Below, in pieces: positions 1 through 6,793 of a DNA stretch of 21,937 bases. Both the position numbers and the translations under genes were made by a program. How positions within the stretch are numbered: position 1 is the first letter of the stretch; each line of letters starts with the position of its first letter. Origin of the DNA: an uncultured Collinsella sp. GTDB taxonomy: Bacteria; Actinomycetota; Coriobacteriia; Coriobacteriales; Coriobacteriaceae. The stretch is from contig CAAFZX010000049.1 of NCBI GenBank assembly GCA_900767675.1, positions 1-21,937 on the forward strand, read 5' to 3'. The notes under the pieces were generated by a model that was not told the DNA's origin, ran no database searches, and worked only from the letters and a program-made list of their open reading frames with translations.

Positions 1-1054
1 CCCAGTCGGCCCGTAGCTTGGTCATCAGCTCCATAACATCAGAAGCATAGCCCAGAAGCTCACGCTTAGAGTCGTCGCCGGCAACGGCCTTCTCAAGATC
101 GGCCATCTCATAGCAAAGGGCGTAAGCCTCGGTGCCGGCGTGGACCTCCTCGCGGTGGCCGTCCGCAGTCCACACGATAGTCGCGTGATCGGCGCGCGGA
201 TACTCGTTGACCTCGATATAGCACTTATCGAAGCTAATAATCGAGCGCTTGGGTTGCTTGGAGTGGAGCGTGAGGCTCACAACACCCAGCTGCTGCTCGG
301 CATTACGGCAGACGATGCCGCCCGCAACGTCAACACCGGTCTCACAGGTGTTGCCCAACGAAACGACCTCAATGGGCTGGCTTGCCATAAAGAGACGCAT
401 GACGGACAGGGCATACACGCCAATGTCGAGCATGGCACCGCCAGCAAGGTTGCGGTTGTAGAAGCGATTGGTCAGATCGCCGTACTCCTTGTAGCTACCA
501 AAGTTGAGCTGGGCGAGGTTCATGCGACCAAACTCGCCGGCATCCATGCGACGGCGCAGCTCTTGATACAAGGGCATATGAAGCACCGTGGTGGCGTCCA
601 TGAGGACGACGTTGTGCTCGTCGGCGATGGCACGCGCCTCGTCGAGCTCAGCGGAATTGAGGGTAATGGCTTTCTCGCAGAGCACGTGCTTGCCGGCGGC
701 CAGCGCGTCACGCAGATAGGTGATATGCGTGTTGTGCGGCGTGGTGATATAGACGGCGTCGATGCCCGGATCGGCGTAGAGGTCCTCAACCGATTCATAG
801 ACCTTCTCGATGCCATACTGCTCAGCAAAAGCCTGAGCCTTGGACAGCGTACGGTTGGCGACGCCCGCAAGCTTGCGGCCGGCAAGAGCGAGAGACTGGG
901 CCATCTGGTTGGCGATAACGCCGCACCCGATCACAGCCCAACGAAGCTCGGGAGCCGTAAAGATATCATCGGGGAATGGCTTGTCCTGGACCGAAGCGAA
1001 CGCTGCTTTTGCGGCTGCCGCGGAGTCGAGTGGAGCCTGCTTGGAATCTACCAT
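1..1054 (-). CDS. Gfo/Idh/MocA family oxidoreductase, C-terminus cut by the window edge
   Basis: The frame is open from ATG 1054 to the left edge, giving 351 residues with no stop in the window. AGGAGG lies 5 nt before the ATG. The first ~35 residues are an Ala/Asp-rich leader. A Rossmann fold follows, with GCGVIA at residues 43-48 (the NAD(P)-binding GxGxxA), then the YITTPHNTH strand end near 102-110. The usual EKP active-site motif reads EKA at 127-129. The second domain carries GGAMLDIGVY at 205-214, a hallmark of this family. Members oxidise or reduce sugars, inositols or trans-dihydrodiols with NAD(P); the substrate cannot be told here. It is probably transcribed alone, because the 5' side is a long non-coding stretch. 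The family call is firm and the specificity is unknown. Confidence 0.9.
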   Translation of the reverse strand, partial: MVDSKQAPLDSAAAAKAAFASVQDKPFPDDIFTAPELRWAVIGCGVIANQMAQSLALAGRKLAGVANRTLSKAQAFAEQYGIEKVYESVEDLYADPGIDAVYITTPHNTHITYLRDALAAGKHVLCEKAITLNSAELDEARAIADEHNVVLMDATTVLHMPLYQELRRRMDAGEFGRMNLAQLNFGSYKEYGDLTNRFYNRNLAGGAMLDIGVYALSVMRLFMASQPIEVVSLGNTCETGVDVAGGIVCRNAEQQLGVVSLTLHSKQPKRSIISFDKCYIEVNEYPRADHATIVWTADGHREEVHAGTEAYALCYEMADLEKAVAGDDSKRELLGYASDVMELMTKLRADW

Positions 1055-1104
1055 ATGTGCCTCCTGTGTCATAGAACGTCTTGCATTTCGGATAGCTCTA
1101 TATT

Positions 1105-1138
1105 CGCACAAACACGCGCGTCTGTGCGTGTTTGTGCG
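1105..1138. promoter_or_regulatory. Perfect 13-bp inverted repeat upstream of the oxidoreductase gene
   Basis: Arms CGCACAAACACGC (1105-1117) and GCGTGTTTGTGCG (1126-1138) are perfectly complementary around an 8-nt loop, 51-84 bp upstream of the oxidoreductase start. The position suits an operator for a dimeric repressor or an mRNA hairpin. There is no T-run, so a terminator is unlikely. No convincing -35/-10 pair was found beside it. Confidence 0.5.
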
Positions 1139-1462
1139 TATCTCACCGCTAAACGGTCATTTTTGTCCCGTAAACGGCGCATCTATACGCATATTCACGC
1201 AATCCCACGCACGCAAATACACACAAATGCGAACCGGTCATTGCTCAGAGACAGGGGCTTATGCTTAGAACTCAAAAGACAGGATGATCCGCTTCGCCTC
1301 GTCGCTCATGGCGCGCTGCAGCTCTAAGGACCGTCCCAAACTGCCGACAGAAAAGGAACGTTCCAAACTGCAGACAGAAAAAGAACGTCCCCAGGCGCCG
1401 GCATTTCAAGAGCACTCATTTAAGTCTGTCCCCAATGAGTGGGAGTAATCAGAGACCCTTTG
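1139..1462. other. Non-coding stretch with short repeats
   Basis: No credible gene is visible on either strand. The stretch holds a purine/CA-rich segment (1180-1240) with several CGCA/ACAC words, two TAAACGG copies (about 1151 and 1171), a 27-bp tandem repeat (1332-1385) and a 7-bp hairpin ACTCATT/AATGAGT (1414-1420 with 1434-1440). Open plus-strand frames across it lack ribosome binding sites and are antisense shadows of the oxidoreductase. Confidence 0.6.
1332..1385. repeat. 27-bp tandem repeat, two copies plus the start of a third
   Basis: Copies at 1332-1358 and 1359-1385 differ at only a few positions. Each has the core CCAAACTGC followed by GACAGAAAA and a GAACG-type end, and a third copy starts at 1386 (CGTCCCC). 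The units contain GGACCGTCCC/GGAACGTTCC-type short palindromes. Related words recur at 10688-10698 and 20754-20763. Confidence 0.7.
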
Positions 1463-1495
1463 CGAGGGAGGCCGGACGTGGCCTTCCTCGTTTTT
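1463..1495 (+). terminator. Rho-independent terminator with no gene in front of it
   Basis: CGAGGGAGGCC (1463-1473) pairs with GGCCTTCCTCG (1480-1490) through one G-T wobble, with a 6-nt loop and then TTTTT at 1491-1495. It reads on the plus strand, yet no plus-strand gene precedes it. It could end a small RNA or be left over from a deleted gene. Confidence 0.65.
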
Positions 1496-1587
1496 ATTCA
1501 TGGACTTTAGTCCGTGCCGCGCGGCACGCGCGGCATAGAAAGCCACCCGCTCAGCGGGTGGAGGCCAATTTCCGCTACGCGACAAAA

Positions 1588-1638
1588 ACCTTCCCCCTAG
1601 CATGAGGATTGTTCAGGTCATCATACTAGGGGGAAGGT
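1588..1638 (+). promoter_or_regulatory. Leader hairpin that buries the tnpA ribosome binding site
   Basis: CCTTCCCCCTAG (1589-1600) is the perfect complement of CTAGGGGGAAGG (1626-1637). The stem extends by one outer base pair and continues inward with a few mismatches. The right arm is itself the Shine-Dalgarno sequence (AGGGGGAAGG), 8 nt before the GTG at 1646. IS200 is known to repress TnpA translation with just such a 5' hairpin. Confidence 0.7.
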
Positions 1639-1645
1639 GATTGCT

Positions 1646-1705
1646 GTGGCCCAGAAAGCCAACAGCCTCGCGCACACGAAATGGCTGTGCAAGTACCGCA
1701 TCGCA
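1646..1705 (+). pseudogene. tnpA: IS200-like transposase, N-terminal fragment
   Basis: GTG 1646 starts a frame reading VAQKANSLAHTKWLCKYRIA, the typical N-terminus of IS200-family Y1 transposases (their start usually runs ...WxCKYHIVFTPKYR). After about 20 codons the similarity ends. The HUH motif and the catalytic tyrosine are absent, so the product cannot be active. Confidence 0.65.
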
Positions 1706-1923
1706 CCGAGGTCAAGCTCATCGCCGCCATCGTCGAGAAGCACCCCAAGGTGCGCTTTGCCGCGAGCCGCACCTCGGCCCACGCCGACCTCTACGACCGT
1801 ATGGAGCAGGCCCTGTGCGAGCGCGTGGCCAACGCGGTGGAGGTCGTCCGCTCCGACATCAGCCCCGCGCTTCTTGTCCACACCGGTCCAAACCTCGTGG
1901 GTGTGGCGGTCCAGGGACTCTAG
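1681..1923 (+). pseudogene. C-terminal fragment of a DegV-like fatty-acid-binding protein
   Basis: The open frame ends at TAG 1921-1923. Its last ~70 codons resemble the end of DegV family proteins, which bind fatty acids (FakB-type): KHPKVRF, then ERVANAVEVV, then a final SPALLVHTGPNLVGVAVQ. This matches the family's closing dI.pvlgtHtGPG.vgv motif. No start codon with a ribosome binding site exists, and the N-terminal ~200 residues are missing, replaced by the IS200 remnant in another frame. I read it as a host gene beheaded by the insertion or by a later deletion. The DegV call rests on the tail motif alone and is moderate. Confidence 0.45.
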
Positions 1924-1957
1924 CGGAGGCGGGGCGTCCTGCCCCAAAAACAAATGC

Positions 1958-2007
1958 AAAAGACGAGCACTTCTTGCCGCTCAATTGGCAAGAAGCGCTC
2001 GTCTTTT
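1958..2007. terminator. Strong bidirectional terminator
   Basis: The 21-nt arms 1958-1978 and 1987-2007 pair with a single mismatch around an 8-nt loop. They start with AAAA and end with TTTT, so the structure works in both directions. It closes the minus-strand sugar operon (last gene ends at 2040) and the DegV-like remnant on the plus strand. Confidence 0.85.
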
Positions 2008-2039
2008 CTTAACGCGTTGTATGGCGGAGAGAGCGCAAG

Positions 2040-2924
2040 TTACGCGAGCGCCCTTCTTGCCAGCTCGGCCGCGCCGAGGATTCCTTGGTCGCCGCCGCAG
2101 CCCGGGGCGCAGATGTAGCTCTCCATGTCCTTAAGCTCGGCGGTCTGGATGTAGCCACCCAGATATTCGAGGGTCTTCTTGCGGACGATGCCGTAGAGCT
2201 GCTCCTGGTGCATCACGCCGCCGCCGAGGACGATGCGGCGAGGCGAGTACATGAGCACGAGGTTCGCGCACATCTGCCCCAGATAATCCCCCTCGAGCGC
2301 CCACACCTCATCGTTGTCCGCGAGCTCGGCCGCGGGCTTTCCCCAGCGCGCGGCGATGGCGGGGCCGGAGGCGAGCCCCTCGAGACAGCTCGCGTGGCTC
2401 GGGCAGACGCAGCGTCCCTCCTCGGTGGGACGGGTCCTTACCAGCATGTGACCGGCCTCGGGGTGCAGCATGCCGTGAAGGAGTCTGCCCGCGCACATGA
2501 CGCCCGCGCCCACGCCGGTGCCGATGGTCACGTAGACGGCGTCCTCGAGCCCCTTGCAGCAGCCGAAGACCACTTCGCCGAGGCAGGCAACGTTCACGTC
2601 CGTGTCGTAGGCCACCGGAATCCCGAGGGCGTCGGCGAACGCGGCGCGAAGACCATGGCCTCGCCACGCGAGCTTGGGCGTCTGGAGGATGGAGCCGTAG
2701 CGCTCGTCGTTGGGGTCGACGCAGGTCGGGCCGAAGGCGCCGATGCCCAACGCGTCCACATCGCGGGCGGTGAACCACTCGATCATCTGCGGGACGGTCT
2801 CGGCGGGCGTAAGCGTCGGGGTCTCCATACGGTCGAGGACCTCGCCGTCGCCGGACACCACGGCACAGACCATCTTGGTCCCGCCGGCTTCGAGGGCGCC
2901 GAGCCTCATTTGCTTTTCGCTCAT
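2040..2924 (-). CDS. ROK-family sugar kinase, fructokinase type
   Basis: The 294-residue protein follows the plan of Bacillus GmuE/ScrK-type ROK fructokinases along its whole length. LEAGGTK (11-17) is the ATP phosphate loop. DTDVNVACLGE (107-117) carries the catalytic base Asp109. TIGTGVGAG is at 133-141. The ROK zinc site is complete: His159, then Cys174, His177 and Cys180. The expected reaction is ATP-dependent phosphorylation of fructose, or possibly another hexose, in the cytoplasm. The start is fixed by AAGGAGG 6 nt upstream of ATG 2924. It is the last gene of the PTS operon, 79 bp after the GH172 gene, so it probably handles free sugar released by that enzyme. Confidence 0.9.
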   Translation of the reverse strand: MSEKQMRLGALEAGGTKMVCAVVSGDGEVLDRMETPTLTPAETVPQMIEWFTARDVDALGIGAFGPTCVDPNDERYGSILQTPKLAWRGHGLRAAFADALGIPVAYDTDVNVACLGEVVFGCCKGLEDAVYVTIGTGVGAGVMCAGRLLHGMLHPEAGHMLVRTRPTEEGRCVCPSHASCLEGLASGPAIAARWGKPAAELADNDEVWALEGDYLGQMCANLVLMYSPRRIVLGGGVMHQEQLYGIVRKKTLEYLGGYIQTAELKDMESYICAPGCGGDQGILGAAELARRALA

Positions 2925-2941
2925 GTGATCCTCCTTACAAA

Positions 2942-2976
2942 GGGACGCCCGCAGTCATGGTCAACCGCGGGCGCCC
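2942..2976 (-). promoter_or_regulatory. Intercistronic GC-rich hairpin before the kinase gene
   Basis: On the minus strand GGGCGCCCGC (2976-2967) pairs with GCGGGCGTCCC (2952-2942) through a one-base bulge, followed by TTTG and then the kinase ribosome binding site. It could be an intercistronic stabilising hairpin or a leaky terminator that lowers kinase expression. Confidence 0.55.
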
Positions 2977-3003
2977 ATAACGTTGGCTTGTTTCGAGGCG
3001 ACC

Positions 3004-4128
3004 CTACCTGGGCACGCGGTCCTGCCTTGCGGCAAACGGGGCGAGCACGGCGTGCGGCTCGCTTTGGTACCAGTAGGCGACGGTGGAGATGTCGTCCTCG
3101 CGCTCGTAGAGCTTGATGTCGTCGTTGCCGAGGTCCTGGAACGTCACGCGCAGGTCCTCCTTGAACGAGATCGGGTCGGGAAGGTGCCACCTGTAGAGGC
3201 CGTGCCTGGGCAGCGCGTCGTCGTTAGTCGCGAGCATCGGATTCGGGTTCGGCTTGCCCGCGCTGAAGCGGTCGCGCGTGGCGTCGCGCGTCGAGCGGTA
3301 CGGGTAGCCGGCGAACAGCGTGTTGAAGCACTGCGCCTCGGGCAACGCGTGGGGCGGCCTGTCGAGGAAGGCCCAGGCACCGCCGAAGTAGTCCTCGGCT
3401 CCCGTCGAGGTGACCGTGGGGAACTCCTCGTCGCCGTCGAGGAAGAACTTCATCTCGCCCTCGCCCCACCAATAGCGCTCCAGGGCGCACAGGGCCATGT
3501 AGGTGCCGACGTAGTAGCCCTTGCCGCGCACGCCGTCGAGCACGGTGTAGTCGACGCCCCTGCGGGTGCTGCGCTCGCGGTTAAAGCGGGCGTGGAAGTA
3601 CATGGCGTCGTCCGGCACGTCGGTGAGCGCGTAGTTGAACGTGTAGAAGATGTACTTAATGAACCCGGGGTGCTCGCTCGTAAGCGTGACCTTGGCGTGC
3701 TTCCTGAAGGGCATCTCGAAGTAGCAGTTCATGCCGCCCGTCGGGTTCACGCAGATGGGCATCGAGTTGACGATGGCGCGCTCACCGAAGCCGTTGCAGA
3801 AGAAGTCGCCGACAGGGCACTCGACCGAGGGGGTCTCCTCGTCGTCCCAGTAGAAGCGCAGCACGAGGTCACGCATGACGAAGCTGCCAGCGGCGGTCTT
3901 GTCGGGGACGGTCATCCAGATGTGGCGGATGATGCCGGGGCCCTCGATGTCCGCGAGCGTGATGGTCTCGCCGGACTCAAGGGGCACGCAGCACGAGCCC
4001 TTGCGGCCGACGCCGAGGTGGCTGGCCGACATGGCGGCGCGGCCCTTCTCGCCCGTGATGTTCTCGGGGGTGATGGCGCGGCTTTCCTCACCGCCGTGCA
4101 TCCACACGTCCTTAAGGAACTCTCTCAT
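3004..4128 (-). CDS. GH172 (DUF2961) family glycoside hydrolase
   Basis: The 374-residue product is a DUF2961 protein, the domain now classed as GH172. Known members are a difructose dianhydride I synthase/hydrolase of Bifidobacterium dentium and exo-acting arabinofuranosidases. Family marks seen are GPGIIRHIWMTVPD (63-76), RFYWDDEETPSVECPVGDFF (91-110), and WWGEGEMKFFLDGDEEFP followed by TGAEDYFGG (220-250). Glu223/Glu225 and Glu245 are the candidate catalytic acids. No signal peptide is seen, so it should act in the cytoplasm. AGGAGG lies 6 nt before ATG 4128 and 12 bp separate it from the EIIA gene, so co-translation with the transporter is likely. The family is secure. The substrate (a fructofuranosyl or arabinofuranosyl oligosaccharide, perhaps phosphorylated) is inferred from the neighbouring fructokinase and PTS. 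Confidence 0.85.
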   Translation of the reverse strand: MREFLKDVWMHGGEESRAITPENITGEKGRAAMSASHLGVGRKGSCCVPLESGETITLADIEGPGIIRHIWMTVPDKTAAGSFVMRDLVLRFYWDDEETPSVECPVGDFFCNGFGERAIVNSMPICVNPTGGMNCYFEMPFRKHAKVTLTSEHPGFIKYIFYTFNYALTDVPDDAMYFHARFNRERSTRRGVDYTVLDGVRGKGYYVGTYMALCALERYWWGEGEMKFFLDGDEEFPTVTSTGAEDYFGGAWAFLDRPPHALPEAQCFNTLFAGYPYRSTRDATRDRFSAGKPNPNPMLATNDDALPRHGLYRWHLPDPISFKEDLRVTFQDLGNDDIKLYEREDDISTVAYWYQSEPHAVLAPFAARQDRVPR

Positions 4129-4140
4129 CGTCGACCTCCT

Positions 4141-4539
4141 CTATTCGTCGTCGTCGCACTCGGCGGAACTGGCACCGTTCACGTAGATGATCTGCTGGCG
4201 CGCCTCGTTGACGAGGGCGTCGAAGTCGAGTTTCTCGTCGGGGCGCGCGAGCGCGACCGTCATGGCGAGCGGGAGGTTGACACCCGCGATCACGTGGATC
4301 CGGTCGGAGGCGAAGCGGGAAAAGCGCTGGTTCACGCTGCCGCCGTACGCGTCGGTGAGGACGACGACCTCGTCAGTGCCCGAAAGAGCCGCCTCGACCG
4401 CCGCGTCGAGCCCCTCGCCGTTGTCGTTCACGTAGGCGCACACGGCGTTGACGGCGTCGCCCTTACCCGTAAGGAACTCGAGGGTGTCCTTGAAGCCCTG
4501 GGCGAGAAGGGAATGGCTCGCCACAACTATCTTTCTCAT
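4141..4539 (-). CDS. PTS EIIA component, mannose/fructose/sorbose family
   Basis: The 132-residue protein starts with RKIVVASHSLLAQG. His9 in this motif is the residue phosphorylated by HPr in ManX-type EIIA domains. VVVLTDAYGGSVNQRF (about 58-73) is the second conserved block, followed by IAGVNLPLAMTVAL. The C-terminus is very acidic (ends CDDDE). It is cytoplasmic and passes phosphate to the EIIB gene product. It stands alone, not fused to EIIB, and comes after EIID in the operon. The ribosome binding site is weak (GAGATTGGTG before ATG 4539). Confidence 0.93.
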   Translation of the reverse strand: MRKIVVASHSLLAQGFKDTLEFLTGKGDAVNAVCAYVNDNGEGLDAAVEAALSGTDEVVVLTDAYGGSVNQRFSRFASDRIHVIAGVNLPLAMTVALARPDEKLDFDALVNEARQQIIYVNGASSAECDDDE

Positions 4540-4565
4540 TGATTCACCAATCTCTTGGGTCGAAG

Positions 4566-5399
4566 CTAGGCGAGGATGCCGGCGGCGGAGGCGACCATCG
4601 CGAGGACGATCACCACGAGGATGAGGGCCGTCATGCTCGCGTTCTTCTTGGTAAGAAGGTAATACGCGCTTCCCGTGATGGCGGCGGGGATCATGGCAGG
4701 CAGGATCTTGTCGAGCAGCGGCTGAATCTCCATCGCGACGTCGCCGAAGCTGAAGCTAATCGGGCAGGTGACGCCGATGACCGAGGCGATGAGGCAGCCG
4801 ACCACGGTGAGGCCGAGCACGGAGGCGGCGGCAGTGAGGTTGGGAAGCTTCTCGCTGAAGTCGGTGACGAGCTTCACGCCCTGCTTGTAGCCGAACTCGA
4901 GGGCGTGCATGCGGACCCAGAAGATGGCCAGGATGAGCGCGAACCAGATGCCGGCTCCCACGGGGTTGCCCTCGATGGCCATGTAGGCGGCGATGGAGCC
5001 CATGATGGTCGGGATCATGGTCATGAGCAGGGAGTCGCCGACGCCGGCGAGCGGTCCCATGGTGCCGATCTTCAGGTCTTGGACGGCGTCCGCCGCCGCT
5101 AGGCCGTCGCGCTCCTCCATGGCCACGCAGGCGCCAAGGATGATGGCGGCGAGCCAAGGCTGGGTGTTGTAGTAGCGGAAGTGGTTGTTGAGCGCTTGCT
5201 TATAGTCCTCGTCGTTCGTGTAGATCTTCCTCAGGACCGGCGAGAGGGCGTAGGCGACTGAGGCGCCCTGCTGGGTCTGGTAGTTGAAGGTGCACACGCT
5301 CATGAGCCAGCGCCAGTTCGCGTTGCGCAGGTCCTTCTTGGTGACCTTGTAGCCGGAGGGCTTGCCCTCGGCGACGGCGGTGATGTTCTCGTTTTCCAT
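4566..5399 (-). CDS. PTS EIID component, mannose family
   Basis: The 277-residue protein matches ManZ-type EIID. It has a soluble N-terminal region with KKDLRNANWRW, FNYQTQQG and FRYYNTQPWLAAIILGACVAMEE, the block conserved in EIID. A glycine-rich stretch (GPLAGVGDSLLMTMIPTIMG) and several hydrophobic segments toward the C-terminus follow. With EIIC it forms the membrane complex. ATG 5399 lies 2 nt after the EIIC stop, and its Shine-Dalgarno (GGAGAGGA) sits inside the last EIIC codons. Translational coupling is therefore expected. Confidence 0.95.
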   Translation of the reverse strand: MENENITAVAEGKPSGYKVTKKDLRNANWRWLMSVCTFNYQTQQGASVAYALSPVLRKIYTNDEDYKQALNNHFRYYNTQPWLAAIILGACVAMEERDGLAAADAVQDLKIGTMGPLAGVGDSLLMTMIPTIMGSIAAYMAIEGNPVGAGIWFALILAIFWVRMHALEFGYKQGVKLVTDFSEKLPNLTAAASVLGLTVVGCLIASVIGVTCPISFSFGDVAMEIQPLLDKILPAMIPAAITGSAYYLLTKKNASMTALILVVIVLAMVASAAGILA

Positions 5400-5401
5400 G
5401 G

Positions 5402-6187
5402 TTACTCATCCTCTCCGATGAAGGCGTCTGCGGAAGCGTGGGCGGCGAGCTCGGTGTCCCTCTCGGCACGCTGGTAGAACGCAATCGCGAGGGCAACGCC
5501 GACGATGGCGGCGCCGATGATGGGCACGTTCAGGAAGGCCGAGAGGAAGAAGCCGGCGAGCAGGTACTGGAAGTACTTGGCGGTTGGCATGTAGCGGAGC
5601 AGCATGGCGATACCGACGGCCGGGAGCATCTTGCCGGCGAGGGTGAGGCCGGAGAGGAACCACTGGGGCATGACCTCGAGGAGCCAGTTGACGGCGGGCT
5701 GGCCGAGCGTCACGGAGACAAAGACGGGCAGGGCGGCGCACAGGCCGAAGAGCGCGGGGCAGACCCACAGGATGGCGTTCATCTGATTGAACTTACCCTC
5801 GTTGCAGAACTTCTGGGACTTCTCGACGACAAAGCCGTTGAGAATCTTGGCGACGACGTCGAGCTGGATGCCGAGCATGCCGACCGGCAGGCCGATGGCG
5901 AGGCCCGTGTCGGAGCCCAGGGTCACGCCGTAGGCGGTGGCGATGATGGCCATCGTGCCGTAGTCGGGAATGGAGGAGCCGCCGAAGCCCGCGACGCCGA
6001 GCTGCATGAGCTGAATGGTGCCGCCGATGACAAGGCCGGTCTTCCAGTCGCCCATGACGACTCCGGTGATGAGGCCCCAGAAAACGGCGTAATTGACGAA
6101 GATCATCGGGATGCCGTAGTAGTCCACGTGCTTGATGAAGGCCAGCAGGGTCAAAAGGACGACCTGCAGGATAGTGAAGTTGACCAT
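5402..6187 (-). CDS. PTS EIIC component, mannose family
   Basis: A 261-residue hydrophobic protein of the ManY/SorA type, with about seven membrane segments. Recognisable blocks are MIFVNYAVFWGLITGVVMGDWKTG, then the VIGGTIQLMQLGVAGFGGSSIPDYGTMA region (residues ~50-80), and GLPVGMLGIQLDV. This is the sugar-translocating subunit. AAGGGGG lies before ATG 6187, and the gap to the EIIB stop is 9 bp. The acidic C-terminus (AFIGEDE) overlaps the ribosome binding site of the EIID gene. Confidence 0.95.
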   Translation of the reverse strand: MVNFTILQVVLLTLLAFIKHVDYYGIPMIFVNYAVFWGLITGVVMGDWKTGLVIGGTIQLMQLGVAGFGGSSIPDYGTMAIIATAYGVTLGSDTGLAIGLPVGMLGIQLDVVAKILNGFVVEKSQKFCNEGKFNQMNAILWVCPALFGLCAALPVFVSVTLGQPAVNWLLEVMPQWFLSGLTLAGKMLPAVGIAMLLRYMPTAKYFQYLLAGFFLSAFLNVPIIGAAIVGVALAIAFYQRAERDTELAAHASADAFIGEDE

Positions 6188-6196
6188 ATTTCCCCC

Positions 6197-6670
6197 TTAG
6201 ATGAGGTCTGCGACGGAGACGGGCTTGTCGGCGGGCACGAACTGGGCCGTCACCTTGACGCCACGGGCGATGAGCGCCTTGTAGCTCTGGACGTTCTCGG
6301 CGGAGGCGTAGGCGCGCTGGGTGAGCTGGATGCCGTCCTCCTTGACGAGCGAGCCGCCGACGACCAGCGACGGGAGCTCGACGCCCGACTCGACCAGGCG
6401 AAGCATCGTCTCGGGCTCCTTGGCGATGACGAAGACCTTCTCGCGGTCGTACTTGCCCGCGGCGAAGTTCTTGAGCGCGGTCTGCTCGGAGATGATCGAA
6501 ACGGCCATGCCCGCGGGGCGCGCCATCCTCATGGTGGACTTCAGGACCTCGTCGCCGGCGACCTTGTCGTCGATGACCATGACTCGGGTCGCGCCCGACA
6601 CCGGGGCCCACTGCGTCACGATGATGCCGTGAAGCAGGCGATTGTCGATTCGTGCCATAACAACACTCAT
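6197..6670 (-). CDS. PTS EIIB component, mannose/sorbose family
   Basis: A 157-residue EIIB. MARIDNRLLHGIIVTQW (5-21) holds His14, the phosphorylated residue of ManX/SorB-type EIIB domains. VIDDKVAGDEVLKSTMRMARP and LVVGGSLVKEDGIQLTQRAY complete the fold. ATG 6670 is chosen because AGGAG sits 5 nt upstream. The frame stays open for another 23 codons, but that part has no family similarity. It is the first structural gene of the operon, 123 bp after the regulator stop. No clear sigma-70 or -24/-12 promoter could be picked out in that gap, so read-through from the regulator is possible. Confidence 0.93.
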   Translation of the reverse strand: MSVVMARIDNRLLHGIIVTQWAPVSGATRVMVIDDKVAGDEVLKSTMRMARPAGMAVSIISEQTALKNFAAGKYDREKVFVIAKEPETMLRLVESGVELPSLVVGGSLVKEDGIQLTQRAYASAENVQSYKALIARGVKVTAQFVPADKPVSVADLI

Positions 6671-6793
6671 GTTTGCTCCTATCAAATGAAGTTTTGCGTT
6701 CGGTACTGCCTCGGCACTATCCGGATTCGCGCCGGGCAAGGGGTTATCGGATTATTGAGGACGCGCGGTCAGCTTGCGGCGGCGCGGGGAAGG

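Larger units (their letters stand above)
1498..1705 (+). mobile_element. Left-end remnant of an IS200/IS605-family insertion sequence
   Basis: The stretch has the left-end layout of a Y1-transposase element. There is a small hairpin GGACT-TT-AGTCC (1502-1513), the palindrome GTGCCGCGCGGCAC (1514-1527) and a subterminal hairpin CCACCCGC-TCA-GCGGGTGG (1543-1561). A long leader hairpin (1588-1638) and the first codons of a TnpA-like frame follow. Homology stops near 1705, where DegV-like coding in another frame takes over, so most of tnpA and the right end are missing. The exact left boundary is not visible, because this family makes no target duplication. Confidence 0.65.

Noticed and set aside
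140..1327. Long plus-strand open frame of 395 codons
   Set aside because: It is antisense to the Gfo/Idh/MocA gene, has no ribosome binding site and runs through the non-coding repeat region. The minus-strand frame carries all family motifs.
2983..4542. Plus-strand open frame of 519 codons opposite GH172 and EIIA
   Set aside because: High-GC mirror frame rich in Val/Glu/Arg/His, without any recognisable domain. The opposite strand encodes two clear families.
6671..6793. Sigma-54 promoter upstream of the EIIB gene
   Set aside because: No GG-N10-GC arrangement with the TGGCAC/TTGC consensus was found. The closest match has the wrong spacing.
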